Part shown: piece after piece, positions 12,518 to 21,841 of the stretch
How positions within the stretch are numbered: the first letter of the stretch is position 1
How the letters are laid out: the number at the start of each line of letters is the position of its first letter
Origin: Neocallimastix lanati (nom. inval.)
Taxonomy: Eukaryota > Neocallimastigomycota > Neocallimastigomycetes > Neocallimastigales > Neocallimastigaceae
Assembly: GCA_016946835.1 (NCBI GenBank)
Contig: JACVTC010000031.1
Coordinates: forward strand, 1,232,501-1,260,000
DNA: 27,500 nucleotides
Direction of reading: 5' to 3'
The notes under the pieces: model-generated
Told to the model about the DNA's origin: nothing
What the model saw: the letters and a program-made list of their open reading frames with translations, nothing else
The model's database searches: none
Translations under genes and position numbers: made by a program

Positions 12518-12956
12518 TTGTTAATATTAATATTAATATTATTATTTTATTGTTATTATTATTTTGTTATTATTATTATTATTATTATTTTAAATTTTTT
12601 ATAAAAAAAAATATTTTATAAATTTTAATAATAAAATTATAAATATAATTTATAATAAAAAAATAATAATAAATAAATAGTAGTATATGAATTAAAGTTT
12701 TAATTGAGTATAAAATAAAATAAAATAAAATAAAATAAAATAAAAGAATTTTTATTGATTTTATTTTTTGAATTAATTCTATTAATAATTTAAAATAAAT
12801 AGTATTAATGTTAAAATAAATAGTATTAATGTTTTTTTTTTTTTTTTTTTTTTTATGATTATAAATAATATATAATTATAAATAATATATATATATATCA
12901 ATTACATTAAAAATTTATTTATTTTTATTGAAATTTTTATTAAAATAATATTACCT
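12196..12956. other. A+T-rich spacer with ATT microsatellite
   Basis: No gene is seen. The main structure is an imperfect ATT/TTA array at about 12448-12590, followed by an AAAAT-type pentamer run (12710-12744), a direct repeat of AAAATAAATAGTATTAATGTT (12790-12832) and a T run (12832-12854). This spacer separates the copied 5' flank of the ankyrin relic from the ankyrin remnant belonging to the next gene. Confidence 0.6.
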
Positions 12957-13089
12957 AGAAACTTTTTCTAATGAAATAAATAATGGAATTTTTCCTGCAA
13001 TCATCCTTTTTTATTAATACTTATTTAAATATTCTATTATGGGTTCATTTATAGCTTTATGCGCATCAAATATCATTATTTCAATCTAA

Positions 13090-13121
<32 letters not shown>

Positions 13122-13386
13122 CAGTTCTATTTTCAATTAAATGCTTTGCTATTACTATATTTCTATTTATTTATAAAATATGTAATGGGGTTTCACCTCT
13201 GATATTTTCTTTATTTACATCTGCTCTATGTTCAACTAAAAATTTTTACTACGGATTCATTTCCATTTCTATATGCATTAGATAATGGGGTTTCACCTTC
13301 CTTATTTTCTTTATTCATATCTGTTTCATGTTCTACTAAACATTTTACTATTCCTTCATTTATAACTTTATGCACATCAAATATCA
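12957..13386 (-). pseudogene. Ankyrin remnant directly downstream of the open ankyrin gene
   Basis: Beyond the open gene's stop, ankyrin coding sequence continues: GIVKCLVEHE, GETPLSNAYR and NIRGETPLHIL can be read, then a stop, a long T run, and a last partial unit (GKIPLFISLEKVS) ending at about 12957. A one-base gain near 13244-13248 shifts the frame. The tail ENRTEVNKK occurs both here and at the end of the open gene, so the two ends are related by a tandem duplication of about 300 bases. The same two-step end is present in the relic at 10162-10560. The simplest reading is that the ancestral gene was longer and the open copy now stops early. Confidence 0.8.
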
Positions 13387-16308
13387 TTATTTCAACCTAA
13401 TTCTTTTTTTATTTACCTCAGTTCTATTTTCAATTAAATATTTTGCTATTATTTCATTTCCATTTATATGTGAAATATATAATGGGGTTTCACCTCTGAT
13501 ATTTTCTTTATTTATATCTGCTTCATGTTCTACTAAATATTTTACTATGACTTTATTTCCCTTTTCACATGCTTTAAATAATGGGGCTTCACCCCATTTA
13601 TTTTCTTTATTTACATCTGCTTCATGTTCAACTAAATATTTTACTATAGCCTCATTTTCCTTTTCACATGAAATAAATAATGGGGTTTCACCCCATTTAT
13701 TTTCTTTATTTACATCTGCTTCATGTTCAACTAAATATTTTACTATAGCCTCATTTTCCTTTTCACATGAAATAAATAATGGGGTCTCACCACATTTAAT
13801 TTCTTTATTTACATCTGCTTCATGTTCAACTAAATATTTTATTATAGCTTCATTTCCATTTTTACATGAAATAAATAATGGGGTCTCACCTTCATCATTT
13901 TCTTTATTTACATCTACTTCATGTTCAACTAAATATCTTATTATGGCTTCATTTTCACTTCTACATGCTTTAAATAATGGGGTTTCACCTTTATCATTTT
14001 CTTTATTTATATTTGCTCCATGTTCAACTAAATATTTTACGATGACTTCATATCCTTTTTCACATGGAATAAATAATGGGGTTTCACCCCATTTATTTTC
14101 TTTATTTATATCTGCTCCATGTTTAAAAATGCATTTTACTATTGTTTCATTTCCACTTCTACATGCATCGAATAATGGTGTTTCATCATATTCATCTTCT
14201 TTATTTACATTTGCTCCATGTTTTATTAAATATTCTACTATAGCTTCATTTCCAATATAACATGCATAAAATAATGGGGTTTCACCTATGTCACTTTCTT
14301 TATTTACATCTGCTTTATGTTTAATTAAATATTTTACTATGACTAAATCTCCCCTTCTACAAACAGCAATTAATGGTGTATCGCATTTTCCATTTTTCTT
14401 ATTTACATCTGCTCCATTTTCAACTAAACATTTTACTATGGCTTCATTTACATTTTCACATGAAGTAATTAATGGAGTTTTCCCATCTTCATCTTCTTTA
14501 TTTACATCTGCTCCAAATTCAACTAAACATTTTACTATGGTTTCATTTCCCTTTTCACATGCATTAAATAACAGTGTTTCATCTACATAATTTTTCTCAT
14601 TTACATCGGCTCCATGTTCAACTAAATATTTTACTATGTCCTCATTTCCCTTTTCACATGAAATAAATAATGGATTTTTACCTTCATAATTTTCCTTATT
14701 TACATCTGCTCCATGTTCAACTAAATATTTTACTATGGCTATATTTCCCTTTTCACACGAAATAATTAATGGAGTTTTACCATCTTTATCTTCTTTATTT
14801 ATATCTGCTCCAAATTCAACTAAACATTTTACTATGGCTATATTTCCCTTTTCACACGAAATAATTAATGGAGTTTTACCATCTTTATCTTCTTTATTTA
14901 CATCTGTTCCAAATTCAACTAAACATTTTACTATGGTTTCGTTTCCCTTTTCACATGCATAAAATAACAGTGTTTCATCTACATAATTTTTCTTATTTAC
15001 AACTGCTCCATGTTCAACTAAATATTTTACGATGATTTCATTTCCCTTTTCACATGAAATAAATAATGGGTTTTTACCTTCATCATTTTCCTTATTTACA
15101 TCTGCTCCATATTCAACTAAATATTTTACTATGTGTTCATTTCCATTCCTACATGCATTAAATAATGGTGTTTCTTCTTTATTATTTTCCTTATTTACAT
15201 ATGCTCTATGTTCAACTAAATATTTTACTATGCCTTCATTTCCCTTTTCACATGAAATAAATAATGGGGTTTCACAATTAAAATTTTCCTTACTTACATC
15301 TGCTCTATATTCAACTAAACATTTTACTATGGCTTCATTTCCCTTTTCACATGAAATAAATAATGGATTTTTACCTTCATAATTTTCCTTATTTACATCT
15401 GCTCCATGTTCAACTAAATATTTTACTATGATTTCATTTCCCTTTTTACATGAAATAAATAATGGGGTTTCACCTCTTTTATTTTCTTTATTTACATTTG
15501 CTTTATGTTCAATTAAATATTTCACTATACCTTCATTTCCTTCTTCACATGAAATTAATAATGGTGTTTTACCTCTATAATTTATTGCATTTACATTTGC
15601 TTTATTTTCAATTAAATATTTTACTATGGTTTCATTTCCCTTTTCACATGCAATAATTAATGGTGATTCATCATAATAATTTTTCTCATTTACATTTGCT
15701 CCATGTTCAACTAAATATTTTATTATAGCGATATTTTCACTTCTACATGCATTAATTATTGGTGTTTCACTAAAATATCCTTTTTCATTTATATCTACTC
15801 CATGTTTAACTAAAAATTCAACTTTAGTACTATTTATTTTTTTTCCTCTATTACATTCAGTTAATAAATATTTTCCACAACCACTTTGATAATCTGAATC
15901 ATAGGTTAAAATTTTATGTTTCTCAACTGAAATACATTGATTTAAATCAGATATAGGAATCTCTACTTTATCTCTATAATGAAATAATAAAAATTTAATA
16001 AATTCATTATCATATATTTTTATATGATTAAAAATAACATCAAGTAACCTTTTACTATTATCATTCCTATTGTAAATATTATTGGAATCATTAAACAATT
16101 TTTTAATTAGACGTGAAGATATATTTATATATTTTGAAAAATATTTCATTATAAATTGAAAACGATCAATAGAAAGTATTGATCTAATATACATTTCATA
16201 AATAATGTCAAATTTACTATTTTCATTATTAGTCTTTATTAATTCTTCTACTTTAGAATAATCCTTTCTATCTATAGCAGACACAAATAAATCAATATAA
16301 AAGATCAT
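13387..16308 (-). CDS. Large ankyrin-repeat protein (about 24 repeats)
   Basis: An intron-free frame of 973 residues starts at ATG 16308, the first ATG after an A+T-rich flank. Residues ~1-165 form a non-ankyrin helical N-terminal region without a domain I can name. From ~166 to the end come about 24 ankyrin repeats of 33 residues, each with the TPL turn, an ISCEKGNE helix and a VKYLVEHGADVNKE hairpin. Ankyrin stacks bind other proteins; no catalytic domain, signal peptide or membrane segment is visible, so an intracellular binding role is likely. The partner is unknown. Neighbouring units are nearly identical at DNA level, so the array is evolving by unequal exchange. The gene lies about 1.2 kb downstream of the NOV-like gene on the same strand, and related ankyrin relics follow it. 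The protein ends within a repeat (KRIRLK), with further ankyrin sequence after the stop, so it may be 3'-truncated relative to its ancestor. Expression is unproven. Confidence 0.9.
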   Translation of the reverse strand: MIFYIDLFVSAIDRKDYSKVEELIKTNNENSKFDIIYEMYIRSILSIDRFQFIMKYFSKYINISSRLIKKLFNDSNNIYNRNDNSKRLLDVIFNHIKIYDNEFIKFLLFHYRDKVEIPISDLNQCISVEKHKILTYDSDYQSGCGKYLLTECNRGKKINSTKVEFLVKHGVDINEKGYFSETPIINACRSENIAIIKYLVEHGANVNEKNYYDESPLIIACEKGNETIVKYLIENKANVNAINYRGKTPLLISCEEGNEGIVKYLIEHKANVNKENKRGETPLFISCKKGNEIIVKYLVEHGADVNKENYEGKNPLFISCEKGNEAIVKCLVEYRADVSKENFNCETPLFISCEKGNEGIVKYLVEHRAYVNKENNKEETPLFNACRNGNEHIVKYLVEYGADVNKENDEGKNPLFISCEKGNEIIVKYLVEHGAVVNKKNYVDETLLFYACEKGNETIVKCLVEFGTDVNKEDKDGKTPLIISCEKGNIAIVKCLVEFGADINKEDKDGKTPLIISCEKGNIAIVKYLVEHGADVNKENYEGKNPLFISCEKGNEDIVKYLVEHGADVNEKNYVDETLLFNACEKGNETIVKCLVEFGADVNKEDEDGKTPLITSCENVNEAIVKCLVENGADVNKKNGKCDTPLIAVCRRGDLVIVKYLIKHKADVNKESDIGETPLFYACYIGNEAIVEYLIKHGANVNKEDEYDETPLFDACRSGNETIVKCIFKHGADINKENKWGETPLFIPCEKGYEVIVKYLVEHGANINKENDKGETPLFKACRSENEAIIRYLVEHEVDVNKENDEGETPLFISCKNGNEAIIKYLVEHEADVNKEIKCGETPLFISCEKENEAIVKYLVEHEADVNKENKWGETPLFISCEKENEAIVKYLVEHEADVNKENKWGEAPLFKACEKGNKVIVKYLVEHEADINKENIRGETPLYISHINGNEIIAKYLIENRTEVNKKRIRLK
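13390..15830 (-). repeat. 99-bp tandem array encoding the ankyrin repeats
   Basis: The array repeats with a 99-base period (33 codons). Some adjacent units are almost identical, for example 14761-14859 against 14860-14958 and 13568-13666 against 13667-13765. A higher-order step of four units (396 bases) is also visible: the block starting near 15068 recurs at 14672 with the same order of diverged units. Because the period is divisible by three, antisense frames stay open and produce long spurious plus-strand frames. Confidence 0.9.
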
Positions 16309-16446
16309 TTTCTTTTATAATAATATTTTATTTTATTTTATTTTTATTATTATTATTATTATATTTTTTTTTTATTTTATATTTTATATAATTTTTTTTT
16401 TGTTGTTGATAAACTCCTTTTTTTTTTTTTTATTTTATTTTTTTTT

Positions 16447-16536
16447 TATTTTATTTTATTTTATTTTATTTTATTTTATTTTATTTTATTTTATTTTGTT
16501 TTGTTTTGTTTCGTTTTGTTTTGTTTAGTTTAGTTT
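16447..16536. repeat. TTTTA/TTTTG/GTTTA pentanucleotide array
   Basis: About ten TTTTA units (16447-16496) pass into TTTTG units (to about 16523) and then GTTTA units. The stepwise change of the unit sequence suggests point mutation followed by slippage expansion. It lies 140-230 bases upstream of the ankyrin start. Confidence 0.9.
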
Positions 16537-16925
16537 TAAAAAAAAATAAAAAAAAAAAAAAATAAAAAAAATAAAAAAAAATAAAAAAAAATATTTAATT
16601 TAATAAATTCATAGAATTATTTTATTATTTGTATTTCCAATCTTTTTCAAATCTTAAAATATACAATTATGGAAATACTTTTATCAAAGTTATTTTTGGT
16701 TCCCATTATTTTATTAAATTAAAAATTTTTAATTTTTAATGGACCTAAATATTTATTATATTAGTATTATTTTCAGTAATTTTCAAATAATTTAATTACT
16801 TTACTATATTTCAATATTTAATATTATTTCGAATATATAAATATACAAATAAATTTAAAGGGTATGAATAGAAATCAAATTAAATCTGATAATGCTTTTC
16901 AATCTATTATTTTAAATAAGTTCAA

Positions 16926-17040
16926 ATAATTAAACAATAAAGTTATATTAATTTTTACTAATTAAAATTATTTCAACAAAAAACTAGACAGTTTAATTGT
17001 TATTTCATTTTGATGTTTGATAATAATTAAAAATTAATAT
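16926..17040 (-). repeat. Dispersed repeat, copy A
   Basis: In minus orientation this sequence shares about 85-90 bases with 22842-22929: ATATTAATTTTTAATTATTA, then TCAAACATCAAA, CTGTCTA and TTGTTGAAATAATTTTAAT. It shares its other half, from TTAAACTGTCTAG to CTTTATTGTTTAAT, with 24261-24337. It is thus the most complete of the copies seen. It is inverted relative to copies B and C, and A and B bracket the NOV-like gene. No coding capacity and no terminal structure are apparent. Confidence 0.75.
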
Positions 17041-17179
17041 TAAAAATTAAATTAATATATATATATATATATATATAACAAATTATTTTTATTGTTATTT
17101 ATTACAAAAATAATAAAATAAATTTATTTTTTTTTATTAATGAAAATATGATAATATTATATTTAAAGCTATGAAAAAG

Positions 17180-17220
<41 letters not shown>

Positions 17221-17533
17221 ATTAAAGAGAAAACAGAAAGAAAACAATTATAACAATTATAACAATTATTTTAATATTTATAATATTATTTTTTATTTAT
17301 TTATTTATTTTTTTTTTTTTTTAATATTATTTAAATTATTATAGTAAATATATATATATTTTAAATTGATAAAATTAAAATTATACTTATATAGATATGA
17401 AAAAATAATCAAAAGTTTGTTATAATAGAAATTTCTTTAATTATTTCTTATTAATATATTTACATATATATAAATACATATTTATTAATTTTTGACTTTA
17501 ACTTTTTATTAATTTTTTTAATTTTATTTGTTT

Positions 17534-20500
17534 TTATTCAATATCTTCATTCATAGTTAAGAAGAAATGCGTTGGATTATATGACATGGTATTGAAAACA
17601 ATGGCTAGTAAATATTTATTTGGTAATTCCGTTAACTTCATTAAGTCAATTTGATTTTTACTAAGGAAAAATGGTACTTTGTTATTTCCAAATTCATATT
17701 TTGTAGATTTTACTTCAACATAGAATTTTCGATTATCATATGTTTCAACTTCAATATCGTAATGCGAACCCTCTGGTCTTATCTTATATACATTTCCATT
17801 ATATTTAAAGTCATCACCATATTCATTTAACATCTTCCATTTCACATTTTTAAATTTTCTTGAATTAAGAAGTAATTCGTAAATGTAGGCTTCACCTGTT
17901 ATTCCAGTTTTTTCATTAGGATTTTCAAAACAGAAATCAGTACTATATTTAATAATATTTATAAATTCACTTTTTTCGATTGGTGATATATCAGAACTAT
18001 AAGCAATACTAATACTTTTTGAACCATTTCCAACTATAGAAGGTGTACTATATGCCATTCCATGTAATTTATAATTATCTGATTTATAATTTTCATCAGA
18101 AAGGTCCCCATTTATTATATCTTTCATTATATTAGGATTATTTAAGAGTATTGAATTAACTTCATTTCCATATTTTTCTTCCAATTCTGATTGACAATTT
18201 TCATCAGAAAGTTTTCCATCATTAACACTTTCAATATTTTTTGGATTATTTTTAAGTTTTTGAATTGCTTCATTGTCAAATATTTTTTCTTGAGAATCAT
18301 CATTAGAAAGTTTTCCATCATTAACACTTTCAATAATTTTTGGATTATTTTTAAGTTTTTGAATTGCTTCATTGTCAAATATTTTTTCTTGATAATCATC
18401 ATCAGAAAGTTTTCCATTAATAACACTTTCAATAATTTTTGGATTATTTTTAAGTTTTTGAATTGCTTCATTGTCAAATATTTTTTCTTGATAATCATCA
18501 TCAGAAAGATTTCCATTAATAACACTTTCAATAATTTTTGGATTATTTTTAAGTTTTTGAATTGCTTCATTACCATATATTTTTTCTAAGGATGACTTAT
18601 AACTTTCATCAGAAAGTTCTCCTTTCATAATACCGTTTAAAATTTCTGGATTATTTAAGAACTTAGGAATAGCTTTATCTCCATGTTTATTTGTTAATTT
18701 TGCTAAGTTAGCACGAGTTTCCTTGTCAATTATAACATTTATTATAATATGTTCCTTTTTTGAGAAAGTAGATAAAAAATATTTTTTCGAATCTTTCTCA
18801 CCAATTTTTACAAAATAATTATCAATTAAATTACGGACAACTTCTTTATATTTTGGATCAGAATAATTTTTTGGATCTTCAAATTTTTCAGTAACAATTT
18901 TATCAATTTTTTCACAAACTTCTGAATATGTTAAATTATTTAAACATATATTACTCATTTTTTCATGAAGAAGAAAACTTCTTACATCATAACCTAATTT
19001 TTTTGCAATATCTTTTAATTCATCTGGAATCAATTCTTTTCTTTTAAAACTAGTATCCCATTTTCCTTCGTTACATAGGTCGTTTTTGTAGCATAATTCA
19101 CAATTTTGATTTGGAATAATTTTTCCATTAGATGAAAAATATTCAATATATGTTTTTAAATGATTTATTGTATCATTTTCATTCATCCCGATATAATAGG
19201 ATAGTGAGTTAATATTCTTTTTATTTTCAATAATTTTATTTATTATATCATATATATATTTATTTGAAATTGACCATATTTTATAGTTATCTTCATTTCT
19301 ATCAATTTCAACAAATTCGTAATTATTGCATGTAAATATTTTATATAAATCAAAAAGTTTTCTTTGGTTATTTTGTTCATCATTGTATATTTCATTATTA
19401 TTATTATTATTATTTTTAGGAATTATTCGTATAAGATATTTAGCTGCTTCTATTTTATTTTCTTTTGGCATATAATTTGAATAATATGAATTATTATAAT
19501 AGTATTTTTCGTTCATTTCAAAATATTTTTTCAATGTATCTGCATAATTATAAATACTTTTAGTATAGTTTGCCTTAATCGTTGTTAAACTATTATGAAT
19601 TAATTCATTTTTTATGTCAAGATTAAAATATGATTTTAAACAATTTTTGAATAAATCTGGAATATGATTATCGTTATATAATATATAAAGTTTACAAAAT
19701 GTACCGTTTTGATTCGGTACAACTGAATAATTTATATATCTTGTATAATGTTCAGAAACACATCCTAAAAATTTATTCATAAATTTAATAGAATAAATTC
19801 CACCTATTTTTTTTTGATATTCTATCTTTTTAATAAGTTCACGAAATACCATATCATCAATTCCATTCCATAAATCTTTAGGAAATTTGGTACCATCTTT
19901 CTTTTCACCTATAAAATTCCAAACCGTAGCACATAATTCATAAACTAAATTACGTTTTTCAATAAACCATTTATCACTATCCAAAGGAATATATTTCATT
20001 AATTTTAAAATATTATCGGACCAATTTTGAAGATTGCCACGAATTTTAGAAACAGCAAAATCAATATTATGATCTGTTCCAGTTGAAAATTTTGAAATTT
20101 TTTTATGAATATGATTTTCTCTCCATTTAATATTAATGCTTTCAATATATTCAATCATATTTTCAGGAACATAAGTAGATGAAGCAAGGGTTTTTGTTAG
20201 TTTTACGAAATTATTTTCCATATTAGGAATTATAGCATACCATTCAAGGAATTCAGGATGAAAACGTTTAACAAATAAAAGAAAATCATCTATCCAATTC
20301 CAGGCACTATTAATTTTAGTTTCAAATGAAGAAATGGTTTTATAACTTTCAATTAATTTAACTGATTGTTCAATATTGATATATTTTATTCTATTATCAT
20401 TTCTCCAAATATTTTGTTCGATATTTAAAGATTCGTTAAATGATGGAACTTTTTCATCATATAATTTATAAATAAATCTATATGCCTTCATTCTGTCGGT

Positions 20501-21841
20501 TCTATTTTTATAGTTTTTTACATCAGGAATGTATACTTCATTCAGTTTAACATATTTTGTTCCATTCCATACAATTGGATAATCATGTAAAATATTTCTC
20601 ATTGGATCTATAAAGTATTTTTTATACCATTCTCTATCAAAAAATTTTTTAACCTGAGGAATATTACGAAGACCCTTTGCTAGAATATATCTTTTCATAA
20701 TATCATTATTACAAACACATTTTAATATATTTCTAAACATAGTTTGTGATCTCTTAAGAATCATTCTATTTATTCCAGAATCAGATATTTTTCCTGTTTT
20801 TTCATCAATATCATCATTATTAAGGAAAATGGATTGTCTTTCAGAATCTGGTTCAAAATCAGGACTATTAATAATGAATGGAAGTTCATGATCTTCAGAT
20901 CCGACTAAAGGAAGAGAACAAAATAAAGATGGAGAAAATGAATTATTAATAATATTATTGAATCCATCTAATTCAATAGCACAGTGAATTCTAATATTTC
21001 TCTCTCTATTAAATCTTTCTGTTAATTTTCCATTAAATTCTTCAACTTTATTATATAAAAATATTTTATTTTGTGAAATATCGTTATTATTAATATGAAA
21101 TTCAATTTTTTGACATTCATCTGATAGACTAATGACATCACCACGATTGATGGTAAGTATTTTTCCATTATCATTAAGTTCAATACTATTTATTTCAGGA
21201 CAGAACAACATAACTTTATCAATGTTTTCTTTAAAGTTTTCAATTCCTAATCTACCAGCTTCTCTGTTTCTATTTGTAACTGCTTTATATTTGTAACTAG
21301 TCCATCCAAAAGTGTTTTTAAATAATCTAAAACTATTTTCAGTAGCACTCAATCCTTCTAAAAGTTGTTGATCATCACCTTCTCTATACATTGTAACAGA
21401 AAATCCTTTTATTTGATTATCTATAATAATATCACTAGTAATTTCAACCGTTTTAGAAAGTGTATGGGTAGTAAGGAAACCCGTACCAAATCGACCAGTA
21501 CTTTCACTATTGTTTGTTTTTCCTTCACTAAATTTATAAAGTAAAGCAAAAATAGTTTTTTTATTAAATGGAGATCCATCATGCATAAAAACATAGGTAT
21601 CATTAGTTACAATAATTTTAATGTTCACACTTGTTCTTTCTGGTTGACCTGAAATACTATCTTTAGCATTTTGGACTAATTCCCAAATCCAACGTTTACA
21701 ATCAACATCATTTGCATTTACTAATTCTCTTAATCTATTGGCGACATTTGCTAAGTAAACTTTTCCGAAAATATGTTTTCTTTCTTCTTCAAAAAAATTT
21801 TCGCCAGCAGTATTTGATAAAACTATTTCTTCATTTATCAT
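17534..21841 (-). CDS. NO VEIN-like protein: GHKL ATPase + 33-residue repeats + NOV_C/DUF3883 domain
   Basis: An intron-free frame encodes 1435 residues from ATG 21841. The N-terminal domain (about 1-320) is a GHKL/Hsp90-like ATPase of the sacsin/NOV type, with the N box ELVQNAKD (Asn58), the HDGSPF box (Asp88) and the glycine lid GRFGTGF (116-122). The middle (about 330-1040) is lysine/asparagine-rich and unassigned; one CELC...DLC cysteine cluster lies near 920-930. Residues ~1060-1240 hold 33-residue tandem repeats. The C-terminus (~1310-1435) matches the NOV_C (DUF3883) domain, keeping a PD-(D/E)XK-like set: GEAY (Glu1317), HYDIEV (Asp1362) and VEVKS (Glu1376, Lys1378). The family is known from plant NO VEIN and from bacterial proteins often linked to restriction or defence; nuclease activity is not established. 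No signal peptide or membrane segment is seen. The related relic at 8090-10161 and the downstream ankyrin gene place it in a duplicating cluster. Domain calls are good; function is unknown. Confidence 0.88.
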   Translation of the reverse strand: MINEEIVLSNTAGENFFEEERKHIFGKVYLANVANRLRELVNANDVDCKRWIWELVQNAKDSISGQPERTSVNIKIIVTNDTYVFMHDGSPFNKKTIFALLYKFSEGKTNNSESTGRFGTGFLTTHTLSKTVEITSDIIIDNQIKGFSVTMYREGDDQQLLEGLSATENSFRLFKNTFGWTSYKYKAVTNRNREAGRLGIENFKENIDKVMLFCPEINSIELNDNGKILTINRGDVISLSDECQKIEFHINNNDISQNKIFLYNKVEEFNGKLTERFNRERNIRIHCAIELDGFNNIINNSFSPSLFCSLPLVGSEDHELPFIINSPDFEPDSERQSIFLNNDDIDEKTGKISDSGINRMILKRSQTMFRNILKCVCNNDIMKRYILAKGLRNIPQVKKFFDREWYKKYFIDPMRNILHDYPIVWNGTKYVKLNEVYIPDVKNYKNRTDRMKAYRFIYKLYDEKVPSFNESLNIEQNIWRNDNRIKYINIEQSVKLIESYKTISSFETKINSAWNWIDDFLLFVKRFHPEFLEWYAIIPNMENNFVKLTKTLASSTYVPENMIEYIESINIKWRENHIHKKISKFSTGTDHNIDFAVSKIRGNLQNWSDNILKLMKYIPLDSDKWFIEKRNLVYELCATVWNFIGEKKDGTKFPKDLWNGIDDMVFRELIKKIEYQKKIGGIYSIKFMNKFLGCVSEHYTRYINYSVVPNQNGTFCKLYILYNDNHIPDLFKNCLKSYFNLDIKNELIHNSLTTIKANYTKSIYNYADTLKKYFEMNEKYYYNNSYYSNYMPKENKIEAAKYLIRIIPKNNNNNNNEIYNDEQNNQRKLFDLYKIFTCNNYEFVEIDRNEDNYKIWSISNKYIYDIINKIIENKKNINSLSYYIGMNENDTINHLKTYIEYFSSNGKIIPNQNCELCYKNDLCNEGKWDTSFKRKELIPDELKDIAKKLGYDVRSFLLHEKMSNICLNNLTYSEVCEKIDKIVTEKFEDPKNYSDPKYKEVVRNLIDNYFVKIGEKDSKKYFLSTFSKKEHIIINVIIDKETRANLAKLTNKHGDKAIPKFLNNPEILNGIMKGELSDESYKSSLEKIYGNEAIQKLKNNPKIIESVINGNLSDDDYQEKIFDNEAIQKLKNNPKIIESVINGKLSDDDYQEKIFDNEAIQKLKNNPKIIESVNDGKLSNDDSQEKIFDNEAIQKLKNNPKNIESVNDGKLSDENCQSELEEKYGNEVNSILLNNPNIMKDIINGDLSDENYKSDNYKLHGMAYSTPSIVGNGSKSISIAYSSDISPIEKSEFINIIKYSTDFCFENPNEKTGITGEAYIYELLLNSRKFKNVKWKMLNEYGDDFKYNGNVYKIRPEGSHYDIEVETYDNRKFYVEVKSTKYEFGNNKVPFFLSKNQIDLMKLTELPNKYLLAIVFNTMSYNPTHFFLTMNEDIE
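18110..18665 (-). repeat. Tandem 33-residue (99-bp) repeats inside the NOV-like gene
   Basis: Four nearly identical units carry the core NEAIQKLKNNPKIIESV followed by NGxLSDDDYQEKIFD. The nucleotide core GGATTATTTTTAAG recurs at 18243, 18342, 18441 and 18540, exactly 99 bases apart. A more diverged unit lies on each side (FLNNPEILNGIMKGELSDE and LLNNPNIMKDIINGDLSDE). Each unit looks like two short helices around an NNP turn. They are not ankyrin repeats despite the equal length; a loose resemblance to STI1-type NNP helices is noted but not claimed. High identity implies recent amplification or conversion. Confidence 0.9.

Larger units (their letters stand above)
16309..17533. other. Spacer between NOV-like and ankyrin genes
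   Basis: No gene is seen. Next to the ankyrin start lies a pentamer array, TTTTA then TTTTG then GTTTA (16447-16536). About 16600-16825 is the flank shared with 11680-12195 and probably includes the ankyrin promoter. A copy of a short dispersed repeat lies at 16926-17040. A run of about 35 A is at 17184-17218. The last few hundred bases are the 3' flank of the NOV-like gene; no polyadenylation signal can be singled out in such A+T-rich DNA. Confidence 0.65.

Noticed and set aside
12398-12604. 68-codon plus-strand frame of Ile/Tyr/Leu
   Set aside because: It is a translated ATT microsatellite.
13370-15656. Long plus-strand open frames of 64 to 296 codons opposite the ankyrin gene, rich in Ser/Phe repeats
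   Set aside because: They are antisense shadows: the 99-base period is a multiple of three, so an open antisense frame in one unit stays open in all. The ankyrin frame is the one with recognisable structure.
10162-16308. A CRISPR-like or satellite array because of the regular 99-base spacing
   Set aside because: Units are contiguous coding ankyrin repeats with no unique spacers, in a eukaryotic context.
18142-18589. Open frames of 144 (minus) and 132 (plus) codons over the 33-residue repeats
   Set aside because: They are other frames of the same 99-base repeat within the NOV-like gene and encode only low-complexity strings.
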